Below, piece after piece: positions 16,413-24,318 of a DNA stretch of 64,000 nucleotides. The notes beneath the pieces are model-generated. The model made no database searches. It saw only the letters and a program-made list of their open reading frames with translations, and was not told the origin of the DNA. This DNA comes from Micromonospora sp. NBRC 110009 (lineage in GTDB: Bacteria; Actinomycetota; Actinomycetes; Mycobacteriales; Micromonosporaceae), in assembly GCF_030518795.1 (NCBI RefSeq), contig NZ_CP130427.1, forward strand, positions 1,178,001-1,242,000, read 5' to 3'. Each line of letters opens with the position of its first letter. The stretch's first letter is position 1. Both the position numbers and the translations under genes were made by a program.

Positions 16413-17501
16413 TCATGCGGGGTGTCCGGCGAGGGCGTCGGCGCGCAGGCGCGCGGCGGCGCGCAGCAGCGCGGCGGCCTCCGCCTGCTCGGGCTCGGGG
16501 GCCCGCTCGCCGGCGGCGAGGGCCAGCACCTCGTCGACCTCGGCGACACCGCCCAGCGCCTCCCGCACCGGCCGGCCCAGCGCGGCGGTCTGGTCACGCG
16601 CCTCGTGCCGGCAGAAGTACGCCAGCTCGCAGGCGGCCAGGCACTCCGGCGCGTAACGGGCAGCCACGGTGGACAGCGCGGCGGTCAGGGTCGCCGGGTC
16701 GGCGGCCAGGTCGGCGGTGAAGTCCGCCGGCACCGAGGCGAGCAGGTCGTCGATGCGGGCCATCCGGTCGAGCTGGCGGCGCAGCACCAGCAGCTGCCGG
16801 CGGACGTCGACCAGGCTGGCCACCGGACGGTTGGCGAAGTCGCGCGGGCAGACCAGCACCACCTCGGGCGACACCAGGTCCGGGTCCCGCCCCTCGGCGG
16901 CCAGCAGCTCGCGCAGGGCCAGCACGTAGACGGCGGACTGGATGGCGGCGGCGGAGACCTTCGCCGGGTCGGCCTGGCCGTCGATCACGGGGAAGGACTT
17001 GATCTCCACGACGTGGAACCGGCCGCCGAGCCGGGCGGCGACCAGGTCCGGTTCCAGGTACACCCGCCGGCCGGCCACCGCCAGGCCGAGCAGCGGGTGG
17101 TCGAAGAGCGCCGCGCCGTCACCGGCGGCGGTGAGCACCGCCCGGGACCGCTCCTGGCGGTCCGGCAGGTCGTCCGCGCCGCCCAGGTCCGTCCAGCTCG
17201 CGCCTGCCGGCACCGGTACGCCCAACCGCTCCGCGACCAGCCGCAGCAGCTCCGCCCCGCCGTCGGCCTTCACCTGCGCCTCGAACGCGTTGCCCCGGGT
17301 GATGGCGAAGCGGGACTGGCCGAACCGGGCCGGGAAGCCGATCCGCTCGGCCAGCTTCGGCTTGTCCACCCCGGCGCCGTCCAGCACGGCCCGGCGGGTG
17401 CAGCCCGGGTTGCCGGTCAGCGCGGCGATGGTCCGGGCGTTGTGCCGCCGGGGCGGCACGCCACCCCGGATCTCGGCCAGGCGGTGCGCGGTGTCCGTCA
17501 C
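16413..17501 (-). CDS. RecB-family PD-(D/E)XK nuclease with predicted Fe-S cluster (Cas4/AddB-like)
   Basis: 362 residues. The nuclease core is clear: RGNAFEAQV (motif I region), D in YLEPDLVAAR, E-x-K in FHVVEIKSF, and Q-x3-Y in AIQSAVYVLAL. Four cysteines flank the core: C34 in GNPGCTRR near the N-terminus, and C287, C291 and C297 in PECLAACELAYFCR. One Cys before and three after the core is how Cas4, AddB and related nucleases hold a 4Fe-4S cluster. No helicase domain and no cas genes are present. The start is GTG 17501, with TATCGT eight bases upstream (leaderless style). The unknown 505-residue gene follows. Confidence 0.8.
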   Translation of the reverse strand: MTDTAHRLAEIRGGVPPRRHNARTIAALTGNPGCTRRAVLDGAGVDKPKLAERIGFPARFGQSRFAITRGNAFEAQVKADGGAELLRLVAERLGVPVPAGASWTDLGGADDLPDRQERSRAVLTAAGDGAALFDHPLLGLAVAGRRVYLEPDLVAARLGGRFHVVEIKSFPVIDGQADPAKVSAAAIQSAVYVLALRELLAAEGRDPDLVSPEVVLVCPRDFANRPVASLVDVRRQLLVLRRQLDRMARIDDLLASVPADFTADLAADPATLTAALSTVAARYAPECLAACELAYFCRHEARDQTAALGRPVREALGGVAEVDEVLALAAGERAPEPEQAEAAALLRAAARLRADALAGHPA

Positions 17502-17579
17502 GACAGGCCACGATAGCGGCCCTCATCGCGAAGCCGACCGGGCGACGCTGTCAGGGGCGCACGAGGAGCCGGATCGGTT

Positions 17580-18971
17580 TCAACCCGCCGGAGCTCCTTC
17601 CGGTTCGCGGACCCTGGCCCGCCGGACCAGCACCGCGGTGGCCGCGGCGGCGGCCGCCGCCAGCCCGGCCATCGACCAGAGGACCGTACGCAGCCCGCCG
17701 GTGAAGCCCGGGTCGGCGAGTCGACCGGCGGTGGTGCTGGCCAGTACCGCCCCGACCACCGCGATGGCGACCGTCTCGCTGGTCAGGCGTGCCGTATTGA
17801 TCATCCCGGCGCCGGTGGCCGCCCGGGCCGGCGCGACGCTGCCGATCGCGATGGCGTCCAACAGCCCGATGGACAGTCCCACCCCGACGCCGATGGTGAG
17901 CAGCGGCCCGGCCAGGGTGGCGGTGTCCGCGTCCGGGCCGAGCACGGTGGCCCAGGCCGCACCGACGGCGACCACGGCCACCGAGACGACGGTGACCGCC
18001 GTGGCCGGGACCAGCCGGGTCAACGCCCCGCTGAGCAGCGGAAGCACCAGGGTCGGGGCGGTCAGCAGGATCAGCGTGGCACCGGCCGCGCCTGGGCTGA
18101 GTCCGACCACGGTGGTCAGGTACGCCGGGAGGTACACCAGCAGCGGTACCAGCACCGCGACGATGGTGGCCGCCGCCAGGCAGATGCCGAGGAACCGGGG
18201 GCTCGCCAGCAGGGTCAGGTCGAACATGGGGTCGGCCCGGCGGCGCTCCACCCGGACGAAGGCCACCAGCAACGCGACGGCGGCGGCGAACGCGGCGAGG
18301 ATGACCGGAGCGCTCCAGCCGTACGCGGGGCCCTGCACGAAACCGAAAATGAGCAGCAGCAGCGCGGCGGTGAACGAGACGGTGCCCGGCCAGTCGAGGC
18401 GCCCGGGATGCGGCTGGCGGGACTCCGGCAGCAGCGGGACGAGGGCGAGCACCGCACAGGTGGCCAACGCCGGGGCGGCGAACACGGCTCGCCACCCGAA
18501 GCCTTCGATGAGCAGCCCGGCGATCGACGGGCCGAAGGCCAGGCCGACGCCGATCGCCGTACCGAAGAGGCTGAACGCGCGGGCCCGGGCGCGACCCTGG
18601 AAGGCCCCGGCAAGCAGAGCGGAGGCGCTGGTCGCGGCAGCGGCCGCGCCGACACCCGCGAGCGCCCGGGCCAGGTCGAGCAGCAGCACGTTCCCGGCGA
18701 ACGCGGCAAGCAGCCCGCCGACGGCGAAGACGGCGACGCCCACGGCATACACCCGGCGGCGGCCGAGCAGGTCGGCGAGGGCACCGGTGGCGAGCATGAA
18801 ACTGGCGAAGGTGGCGTTGTAGGCGTTCACCACCCACTGCACGCCGGCCAGGCTGGCGTGCAACTCCCGACCGATGTCGGGCAGCGCGACGGATGCGCCG
18901 GTCAGCGAGACCGGCAGCGCGATGGTGGACAGCAGGACGGCCACCAGCACAACAGCCGGGTGATTGCGCAC
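17580..18971 (-). CDS. MFS exporter, EmrB/QacA (DHA2)-like
   Basis: 463 residues with at least twelve membrane helices. The N-terminal half shows the drug-proton antiporter features GASVALPDIGRELHASLAGV, QWVVNAYN and the loop-2/3 GALADLLGRRRVYAVG motif A. These proteins expel drugs or metabolites by proton exchange. GTG 18971 follows GGGGAGAATC. It stands alone between the nuclease gene and the zinc-ribbon genes, with no adjacent regulator, so the substrate is unknown. Confidence 0.9.
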   Translation of the reverse strand: MRNHPAVVLVAVLLSTIALPVSLTGASVALPDIGRELHASLAGVQWVVNAYNATFASFMLATGALADLLGRRRVYAVGVAVFAVGGLLAAFAGNVLLLDLARALAGVGAAAAATSASALLAGAFQGRARARAFSLFGTAIGVGLAFGPSIAGLLIEGFGWRAVFAAPALATCAVLALVPLLPESRQPHPGRLDWPGTVSFTAALLLLIFGFVQGPAYGWSAPVILAAFAAAVALLVAFVRVERRRADPMFDLTLLASPRFLGICLAAATIVAVLVPLLVYLPAYLTTVVGLSPGAAGATLILLTAPTLVLPLLSGALTRLVPATAVTVVSVAVVAVGAAWATVLGPDADTATLAGPLLTIGVGVGLSIGLLDAIAIGSVAPARAATGAGMINTARLTSETVAIAVVGAVLASTTAGRLADPGFTGGLRTVLWSMAGLAAAAAAATAVLVRRARVREPEGAPAG

Positions 18972-19052
18972 GATTCTCCCCGTTCGGACGGCGGCCCCAG
19001 CGTAATTGCCGCAGGTGGGGACGGGTCCGATAGCGGGGTGAAGATCACACGG

Positions 19053-19229
19053 TCAGCGGCCGGCGGAGCGGTTCCAGGGCGAGCGGGGAGACAGGGCGCC
19101 CGCCGACGGCCGGCGGCGGCGACGGTGCCTGCGGCCGGGCGTGCAGGGCGGGCGGGAGACGGAGTGCAGCGGGGCGGGCGGCACAGTGGCCGGCTGGCGG
19201 CCGATCAGCCAGCACAGGAAGCGGGCCAT
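19053..19229 (-). CDS. Possible 58-residue basic small protein
   Basis: Starts two bases after the stop of the zinc-ribbon gene, with the sequence MARFLCWLIGRQPATVPP and then a long Arg/Pro/Ser-rich tail. The first 11 residues are hydrophobic and the rest is low complexity. Coupled translation is possible, but the composition is also what random high-GC frames produce, so this is a weak call. Confidence 0.25.
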   Translation of the reverse strand: MARFLCWLIGRQPATVPPAPLHSVSRPPCTPGRRHRRRRRPSAGALSPRSPWNRSAGR

Positions 19230-19231
19230 GC

Positions 19232-19465
19232 TCAGCCGACCGGGAGGCGCTCGGCCTCGGCGCGGGAGAGGTCGTACTGGGCCCCGCAGAAGCTGCACTG
19301 CTTCGTCCAGCGGGTACGCACCGGGATCAGCGGGACGAAGAAGAGGGTGAATTTCGTGGCCCGCCGGGTGATGACCTGGGCCGCCTGGCTGCCGCAGGTG
19401 CGGCAGACCTCGGTGACGACGCCGGACCGGGCGACCTTGGTCCGGAGCCCGAAGATGAAGAACAT
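19232..19465 (-). CDS. Small zinc-ribbon protein
   Basis: 77 residues with two CxxC knuckles (CRTC and CSFC) about 36 residues apart, bracketing a hydrophobic/basic stretch KFTLFFVPLIPVRTR. This is the pattern of the actinobacterial zinc-ribbon family that begins MFFIFG. The four cysteines should bind one Zn. The short hydrophobic segment may touch the membrane. The ATG at 19465 is the first in-frame start that gives this canonical beginning. It diverges from the gene at 19536 across 70 bases. Confidence 0.75.
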   Translation of the reverse strand: MFFIFGLRTKVARSGVVTEVCRTCGSQAAQVITRRATKFTLFFVPLIPVRTRWTKQCSFCGAQYDLSRAEAERLPVG

Positions 19466-19535
19466 CGCCCGGCAGTACCCAATGACGCCGCGAATATCAC
19501 CTGCCACTTCTTCACCTTCCTGCCACCATGGCCGC

Positions 19536-20384
19536 GTGCCCGACCTGCCCTCCGTACATCCGCCGTTCCGCTGGGACCTGGTGACGCCGGCCAATCTCGG
19601 CACGCTGCTGGACGGCTGCGGGGAGCCGAACCTGCCGTACCTGGACGACCTGGTGGAGTGCGCGGCCAAGGTGGTCGCCCGCTCCGGCGGCGGCGACCTG
19701 GTCTTCGTGGGGCGCTCGGCCGATTCGCTCTTCGACCTGCTCAGCGGAGTGTTCGCCGACGACGAGCGGCGTGGGCGGCTGCACCGCCTCGCCTTCTCGG
19801 CGCGCTTCCCGCTGGGGCGGCTCCCGCACCGGGAGCTCACCGCAGCCCGCGAGTTGCTGCGCGGGGTCGGCCTCACCCCGCACCGGCTGGCCCGTGCCGC
19901 CGAGCCGGTCGCCCTGGTCGACCTGGTCTACGAGGGCGGCACCTTCGGCAATCTCTTCCACCTGCTCCGCCGCTGGGTCGACGAGGAGCGGGAGCCGTGG
20001 GACGTGGTCCGCCGCAAGCTCCGCTTCGTCGGGGTCACCGCCCGCCGCAAGACCAGCCCGCACGCCTTCCGCTGGCAGCAGGAGGCCGAGTGGACCCGGG
20101 AACTTCCCACGCCGGCGGTGGTGAACGTGTCGCTGCCGGCGTGGTGGAGCTACTTCGCCGACCAGCAGCGCAAGCTGACCAGGTCGTTCCGGCTGGCGGA
20201 GTGGACCGCCGAGGAGGGGGCGGGGCCCGGGCACGACGAGGAGACCCGGGCCGCCCTGGCGGAGGCGGTGTCGTTGGTCGCGTACGGACGGGAGCCGTCG
20301 ACCCGGCGCCGGGTGGCCGCGCTGATGGCCACCGAGCCGGCGTACGCGCACCGCTGGTTGCGCAGCCTTGTGGGCCGGCTCTGA
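19536..20384 (+). CDS. Unknown protein with phosphoribosyltransferase-like motif
   Basis: 282 residues, soluble. No family is recognised with certainty. The core has an alpha/beta strand DLVFVGRSADSLFDLLSG and, about 70 residues later, VALVDLVYEGGTFGNLFHLL. The latter resembles the PRPP-binding loop of type I phosphoribosyltransferases (acidic residue, then G-G-T). The C-terminal third is helical and basic (RRKTSPHAFRWQQEAEW, QRKLTRSFRLAEW). The start is GTG 19536 with a CACCAT box six bases upstream and no ribosome site, so it may be leaderless. The nearby ATG at 19527 is out of frame. The PRTase link is inference. Confidence 0.6.
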   Translation: MPDLPSVHPPFRWDLVTPANLGTLLDGCGEPNLPYLDDLVECAAKVVARSGGGDLVFVGRSADSLFDLLSGVFADDERRGRLHRLAFSARFPLGRLPHRELTAARELLRGVGLTPHRLARAAEPVALVDLVYEGGTFGNLFHLLRRWVDEEREPWDVVRRKLRFVGVTARRKTSPHAFRWQQEAEWTRELPTPAVVNVSLPAWWSYFADQQRKLTRSFRLAEWTAEEGAGPGHDEETRAALAEAVSLVAYGREPSTRRRVAALMATEPAYAHRWLRSLVGRL

Positions 20385-20474
20385 AAATTCTGCGAGATTG
20401 TCCGCACCGGGCTGTCCGGATCCGGGTCGGCTGTTCGTCAGGCTGGACAGGACCACGACAACGAGGAGCGCCCC

Positions 20475-20801
20475 ATGAAGTACATGATGCTCGTCTGCAC
20501 CGACACCGAGCCGGACAAGAACCCTGACGCCGCGCCCGACATCGAGAAGTGGGTGGCCGAGCGGGACGGCAGCGGCCAGCGCGTGACCGGCAGCCGGTTC
20601 GCGCCCCCGGCCGCGGCCACCACCGTCCGGGTACGCGACGGCGAGCTGCTGCTCAGCGACGGCCCGTTCGCCGAGACCAAGGAGGTGATCGTGGGCTTCG
20701 ACCTGCTGGAGTGCGCCGACCTCGACGAGGCGATCGAGGTGGCCCGCGCCCACCCGATGGCGTACGCGGGGCGCATCGAGCTGCGCCCGCTGGTGGACTG
20801 A
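20475..20801 (+). CDS. DGPF/YCII-domain protein, ECF42 partner
   Basis: 108 residues, one YCII/DGPF domain. It starts MKYMMLVCTD and contains the signature LLLSDGPFAETKEVIVGF. These small proteins are encoded next to ECF42 sigma factors and are the most common members of that regulon; their exact chemistry is unknown. GAGGAG lies eight bases before the ATG. The sigma factor starts four bases after its stop, so the two are one operon. Confidence 0.92.
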   Translation: MKYMMLVCTDTEPDKNPDAAPDIEKWVAERDGSGQRVTGSRFAPPAAATTVRVRDGELLLSDGPFAETKEVIVGFDLLECADLDEAIEVARAHPMAYAGRIELRPLVD

Positions 20802-20805
20802 CCGG

Positions 20806-22005
20806 ATGACGGACGCGGTCGGGGTGGTCGCCGCCGCGGGTGCCGAGGCGTACCCGCGGATCGTGGCCACCCTGATCCGCGTCACCGGCGACTGGACCCT
20901 CGCCGAGGACTGCGCCCAGGAGGCCCTGGCGGCGGCGCTGGAGCGGTGGCCCCGGGACGGCGTACCGGGGAATCCCGGCGGCTGGCTGATGACGACCGCC
21001 CGGAACCGGGCCGTCGACGTGCTGCGCCGGGCCACCGTGGAACGCCGCAAGCTGCGCGACCTGGCGCTGCTCACCGACCCGGAGCCGACGCCGACGGAGG
21101 GGGACGTGGTGGACGACCGGTTACGGCTCATCTTCACCTGCTGCCACCCGGCGCTGGCCCTGGAGGCCCGGGTCGCGCTGACCCTGCGCACCGTGGCCGG
21201 CGTCCCCACCGCCGACATCGCCCGCGCCTTCCTGGTCAGCGAGTCGACCATGACCCGCCGGCTCACCCGGGCCAAGACGAAGATCGCCGCGGCCGGCGTC
21301 CCCTATCGGGTGCCGACCGGGCCCGCGCTGGTCGAGCGCCTCCCGGGTGTCCTGGCCGTGCTCTACCTGCTCTTCACCCGGGGGTACGACGCCGACGGCG
21401 AGCCGGCCTTCGCCGCCGAGGCGGTCCGGCTGGCCCGGCTGCTCGACCAGCTCATGCCCGAGCAGCCGGAGGTGGCCGGCCTGCTCGCCCTGGTCCTGCT
21501 GCACCACTCCCGCCGGGCGGCCCGCCGCGACGCCGACGGCAACCTGCTCACCCTCGACGAGCAGGACCGCGCCCGCTGGGACCGGACCGCCGTGGCGGAG
21601 GGCGTCGCGCTGCTGGACCGGGCCGGCCACGGCCCGTACGCCCTCCAGGCCCGGATCGCCGCCTGCCACGCCACCGCCCCGACCGCCGCCGACACCGACT
21701 GGCCGGCCATCGCCGGCTGCTACGACGAGTTGGCCCGACTCCGTCCCACCCCGGTCGTCCGGCTCAACCGGGCGGTGGCCCACGGGTACGCGTACGGTCC
21801 CCGGCCCGGCCTGGCCCTGCTCGCCGAGGCCCGGGCGGGCGGCGCGCTGGACGGCTACCCGCCGGCCCTGGCTGCGGAGGCCGAGCTGACCGCCCGCCTC
21901 GGCGACCGGGTACGCGGCGCGGCGCTGTTCCGGTCGGCGGCCGAGGCGGTGCGCTCCGAACCGGAACGGCGGGCGCTGCTGCGCCGGGCCGCCGACCTGG
22001 CGTGA
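20806..22005 (+). CDS. ECF42-group RNA polymerase sigma factor
   Basis: 399 residues. Region sigma2 (about 15-80, YPRIVATLIRVTGDWTLAED, then PGGWLMTTARNRAVDVLRR) and sigma4 (about 115-165, GVPTADIARAFLVSESTMTR) are followed by a 220-residue C-terminal TPR-like extension with LNRAVAHGYAYGPRPGLALL. That extension defines ECF42 and is required for its activity in place of a classical anti-sigma factor. The upstream DGPF gene is its expected partner and target. The window's first gene is the tail of a paralogue. Confidence 0.92.
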   Translation: MTDAVGVVAAAGAEAYPRIVATLIRVTGDWTLAEDCAQEALAAALERWPRDGVPGNPGGWLMTTARNRAVDVLRRATVERRKLRDLALLTDPEPTPTEGDVVDDRLRLIFTCCHPALALEARVALTLRTVAGVPTADIARAFLVSESTMTRRLTRAKTKIAAAGVPYRVPTGPALVERLPGVLAVLYLLFTRGYDADGEPAFAAEAVRLARLLDQLMPEQPEVAGLLALVLLHHSRRAARRDADGNLLTLDEQDRARWDRTAVAEGVALLDRAGHGPYALQARIAACHATAPTAADTDWPAIAGCYDELARLRPTPVVRLNRAVAHGYAYGPRPGLALLAEARAGGALDGYPPALAAEAELTARLGDRVRGAALFRSAAEAVRSEPERRALLRRAADLA

Positions 22006-22085
22006 CGGGTCAGCCGCCGGAGCCGCTGGCCGCCACCAGTCGGCGCTGCCACGGCCGGCCGGTGGCGGGCGGAGCGCCCGGGTCG

Positions 22086-22232
22086 TCAAGCTCGGTCCGG
22101 GACCGGCGGGACGGGCGCGAAGGCTGGGACCGGCGGGTGGGCCGAGCCGCCGGACGGCTGCTGATCGGCGGGAACGGGCGGCGCGGCCGGGACGGGCGCG
22201 ACGCCGGTGGGGCGGCTCATCATGTCGGTCAT
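22086..22232 (-). CDS. 48-residue Pro-rich mini-protein coupled to the receiver-like gene
   Basis: Its ATG overlaps the stop of the preceding gene as ATGA, the usual sign of translational coupling. The product begins MTDMMSRPTGVAPVP and is nearly all Pro, Ala and Val with no predicted fold. It could be a disordered tail once fused to the upstream protein, or a spurious frame. The precise overlap is the main evidence. Confidence 0.45.
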   Translation of the reverse strand: MTDMMSRPTGVAPVPAAPPVPADQQPSGGSAHPPVPAFAPVPPVPDRA

Positions 22233-22663
22233 CGGGTCACCGCCCGGGCGAGCCGGTCGGCGCCGGTGAGCAGGGTCGCCCGTTCGTCCTCGACCGGCGG
22301 GGATGGCGGCCGGGTGCGCCGGCGGTGACAGGCGACGAGGTGGCTCGCCAGGATGGTGGTCGAGCCGGCCCGGACGCAGACGTCCGCTCCGGCCTGGAGC
22401 ACGTCGGCGATGGTGGCGGCGTTCGCGTCCTGGTCGACGAGGACCGCCAGGACGCACCCCGCGGGCATCCGCCGGTGGGTACGCCGCACGGCCGCCACGT
22501 CCGGGCCGACCAGCAGCACCAGCTCGCCGGCCTGCACGTACTCGATGCCGGGCGTGTGCAGCACCCGCCAGGCGGCCGGCAGCTGGCGGGCGAGCCCGGT
22601 GACCCGGGTGGCGTCGCCGAGCACGGCGACGGCGGGGGCGGTCAGGTCGATGGTGGGCTGCAT
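22229..22663 (-). CDS. Receiver-like protein lacking an output domain
   Basis: 144 residues with the alternating strand-helix pattern of a response-regulator receiver fold: APAVAVLGDATRVTGL, ELVLLVGPDVAAV, GCVLAVLVDQDANAATIADV, then GADVCVRAGS. The canonical Asp-Asp pocket, phospho-Asp and Thr/Lys are not in their normal places, so it is probably a pseudo-receiver. There is no DNA-binding domain. The ATG at 22663 is six bases after GAGGAGGG. The Pro-rich mini-gene is coupled to its end. Confidence 0.55.
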   Translation of the reverse strand: MQPTIDLTAPAVAVLGDATRVTGLARQLPAAWRVLHTPGIEYVQAGELVLLVGPDVAAVRRTHRRMPAGCVLAVLVDQDANAATIADVLQAGADVCVRAGSTTILASHLVACHRRRTRPPSPPVEDERATLLTGADRLARAVTR

Positions 22664-22822
22664 GGATCCCTCCTCGCTTCGGTGACGCATCCACCGTCGC
22701 GCGGGGATCTGGGGCTGGCTTGTGCCCTTCCTGTGGAAATCCGGGGAAGCCGTCGCCGCCCGTCGACCGGTCGGCCGGCGGCGGCCGATGCGAGCACCGC
22801 CGCCGGCGCGGGCAGGTCGAGG

Positions 22823-23674
22823 TCAGGCGCTGGTCGGTAGCTCCTCGGACAGCCAGATCGGCTGCCAGTCCGGCACCTCGTGGAAGCGGCGCAGCTCGTA
22901 CAGCCCGGCCACGGTGCCGGTCCACGCCGCGTACGGGGGGTTGCCCTCGTCGAACCCGCTCTGCACGAGGGTCAGCCGCGTCTTCCCGCCGGACCCGGCC
23001 AGCTCCCAGTTGCTGACGCCGGTCGGTCCCCAGTCGACGGAGATCTTCCGGCCGGGCTCCAGGTCGATCACCTTGGCCGCGTACCCGGACTCGAAGCCGC
23101 CCATGGCATATCGGCCGCCGACCCAGGGCTCGATGCCGATCGGGAACCCGAACCAGGCGCTGGCCTGCTCCGAGTCGGTCAGGGACGTCCACACCCGCTC
23201 CACCGGAGCGTCGATCAGCAGCTCGGCGCGCAGCTCGGCGGAGGTGAAGTCGGTGCGGGGCAGCAACGGCTTGCCCTCGACGTGGGCGGCGAGGTTGGCG
23301 ATCGACAGCGCCCAGAAGGTCTGCAGCGCGCCGCGGATGCTGCTGCCGCTCATCGCCTCGGCGAAGTCGAAGTGGCTCTGCCGCAGGGTGAGCACGGTGT
23401 CCTCCCCGCCGGGCGTCAGCTCGAACTCGGTGGTGGTCTCCACGCCGTCGAGCGTCCAGGCGAAGCGCAGCGTGCGCTCGTCGGCGTGGCGCAGCCGCTG
23501 GTGCGGGGCGTCACCCTCGGGGGTGTAGCGGCCCCAGAACTCGTAGCGGTCCGGCAACTCGACCTCGGCATGCTCGGCGAGCCAGACGCGCAGCTCGGCG
23601 GGGTCGGTCAGGGCGCGGCGTACGGCGTCCACCGGGGCGGCGAGACGGGCACGGACGGTCAGCGGTTCACTCAC
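22823..23674 (-). CDS. Double SRPBCC (AHSA1-type) protein
   Basis: 283 residues with two START/AHSA1-like domains in tandem. The first spans about 3-140 (VRARLAAPVDAVRRALTD, FWGRYTPEGDAPHQRL). The second spans about 145-280 (AELLIDAPVERVWTSLTD, YAAKVIDLEPGRKISVDW). Such helix-grip proteins bind hydrophobic ligands or act as cochaperone-like factors; the ligand is unknown. The start is the GTG at 23674, which overlaps the stop of the regulator upstream and has AGGTGA at proper distance. A GTG at 23683 has no room for a ribosome site. An ArsR-SRPBCC pair like this is a common two-gene operon. Confidence 0.85.
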   Translation of the reverse strand: MSEPLTVRARLAAPVDAVRRALTDPAELRVWLAEHAEVELPDRYEFWGRYTPEGDAPHQRLRHADERTLRFAWTLDGVETTTEFELTPGGEDTVLTLRQSHFDFAEAMSGSSIRGALQTFWALSIANLAAHVEGKPLLPRTDFTSAELRAELLIDAPVERVWTSLTDSEQASAWFGFPIGIEPWVGGRYAMGGFESGYAAKVIDLEPGRKISVDWGPTGVSNWELAGSGGKTRLTLVQSGFDEGNPPYAAWTGTVAGLYELRRFHEVPDWQPIWLSEELPTSA

Positions 23675-24227
23675 GGTCGTCACCTTTCGGATAGCACGCC
23701 ACGGCGAGTTTGAAGGCGTCCCCCTCGGCGCCCCCGTAGCGCGTGAACAGGTCCTGCAGCGTCGTCTGCAGGTCGTGCAGGAACTCCTGCCGGCGCTCGG
23801 CCGGCACCCGGATCTCGCCGGACACCCCGATCGAGGGCAGTTCCGGCGCGCTGCGGTCCAGCGCGGCGATGTCGGCCTGGACCTCCTCCATCAGGTCGAG
23901 CAGGTAGCCCAGGCTCAGCTCGTCCTGCGCGCGGCGGGCCCCGCCGATCCGCCCGACGAGGCGGGGCGAGAGCCAGTACGACCGGGCGGCAGCCTGGTAG
24001 ATGCCCTCGCTGATGCCGCGCACCTTGCGGGTCGAGACCTGCTCGACCAGGCCGGCCGCGACCAGTTGCTTGACGTGGTAGTAGACGCGCTGCGGCGTCT
24101 GGTCCAGCCGGGCGGCGATCTCGGTGCAGGTGCGGGGCTCGGCGAGCTGCCGCAGCACCTCGATGCGCTGCGGCTTGAGCAGGGCTTCGGCCTGCTGGCG
24201 CTCTTCCAGGTACAGGACGTCTCTCAT
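23667..24227 (-). CDS. ArsR-like winged-helix autoregulator
   Basis: 186 residues. The winged helix is at about 10-80 (EALLKPQRIEVLRQLAEPRT, TPQRVYYHVKQLVAAGLVEQ), followed by a helical ligand/dimer region (DELSLGYLLDLMEEVQADIA) and a basic end. No metal-site cysteines are present. The ATG at 24227 lies nine bases after CAAACT. The longer frame to 24308 would run through the palindrome and the terminator, so it is rejected. Its perfect palindrome at 24239 indicates autoregulation of this operon, including the coupled SRPBCC gene. Confidence 0.85.
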   Translation of the reverse strand: MRDVLYLEERQQAEALLKPQRIEVLRQLAEPRTCTEIAARLDQTPQRVYYHVKQLVAAGLVEQVSTRKVRGISEGIYQAAARSYWLSPRLVGRIGGARRAQDELSLGYLLDLMEEVQADIAALDRSAPELPSIGVSGEIRVPAERRQEFLHDLQTTLQDLFTRYGGAEGDAFKLAVACYPKGDDRE

Positions 24228-24238
24228 GGCAAAATCAG

Positions 24239-24265
24239 TTTGTACGTACAAAACTTCTTTGTCAA
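24239..24265 (-). promoter_or_regulatory. Promoter with perfect palindrome for the ArsR-SRPBCC operon
   Basis: On the minus strand a consensus TTGACA (24265-24260) is followed after 17 bases by CAAACT. The perfect 14-base palindrome TTTGTACGTACAAA (24239-24252) lies across the spacer and -10, a position where a dimer would block polymerase. Confidence 0.7.
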
Positions 24266-24272
24266 TGGGTTC

Positions 24273-24306
24273 GACGAAAGGCCGCGCGATGGCGCGGCCT
24301 TTCGTC
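24273..24306 (-). terminator. Hairpin terminator of the tmsA-tmsB operon
   Basis: A perfect 15-bp stem (GACGAAAGGCCGCGC and its complement) with a 4-base loop begins 13 bases past the tmsB stop, directly before the -35 of the next minus-strand promoter. Confidence 0.8.
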
Positions 24307-24318
24307 ATCGGTCAGCGG

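Noticed and set aside
16413..17501. Cas4 of a CRISPR system
   Set aside because: No other cas genes and no repeat-spacer array anywhere in the window; only the Fe-S nuclease fold is shared.
18972..19231. Regulatory or RNA gene between the MFS exporter and the zinc-ribbon gene
   Set aside because: Apart from a weak 58-codon frame, no convincing hairpin, dyad or promoter pattern was seen.
24228..24308. N-terminal extension of the second ArsR-like regulator
   Set aside because: It overlaps a perfect palindrome, a consensus promoter and a 15-bp terminator hairpin.
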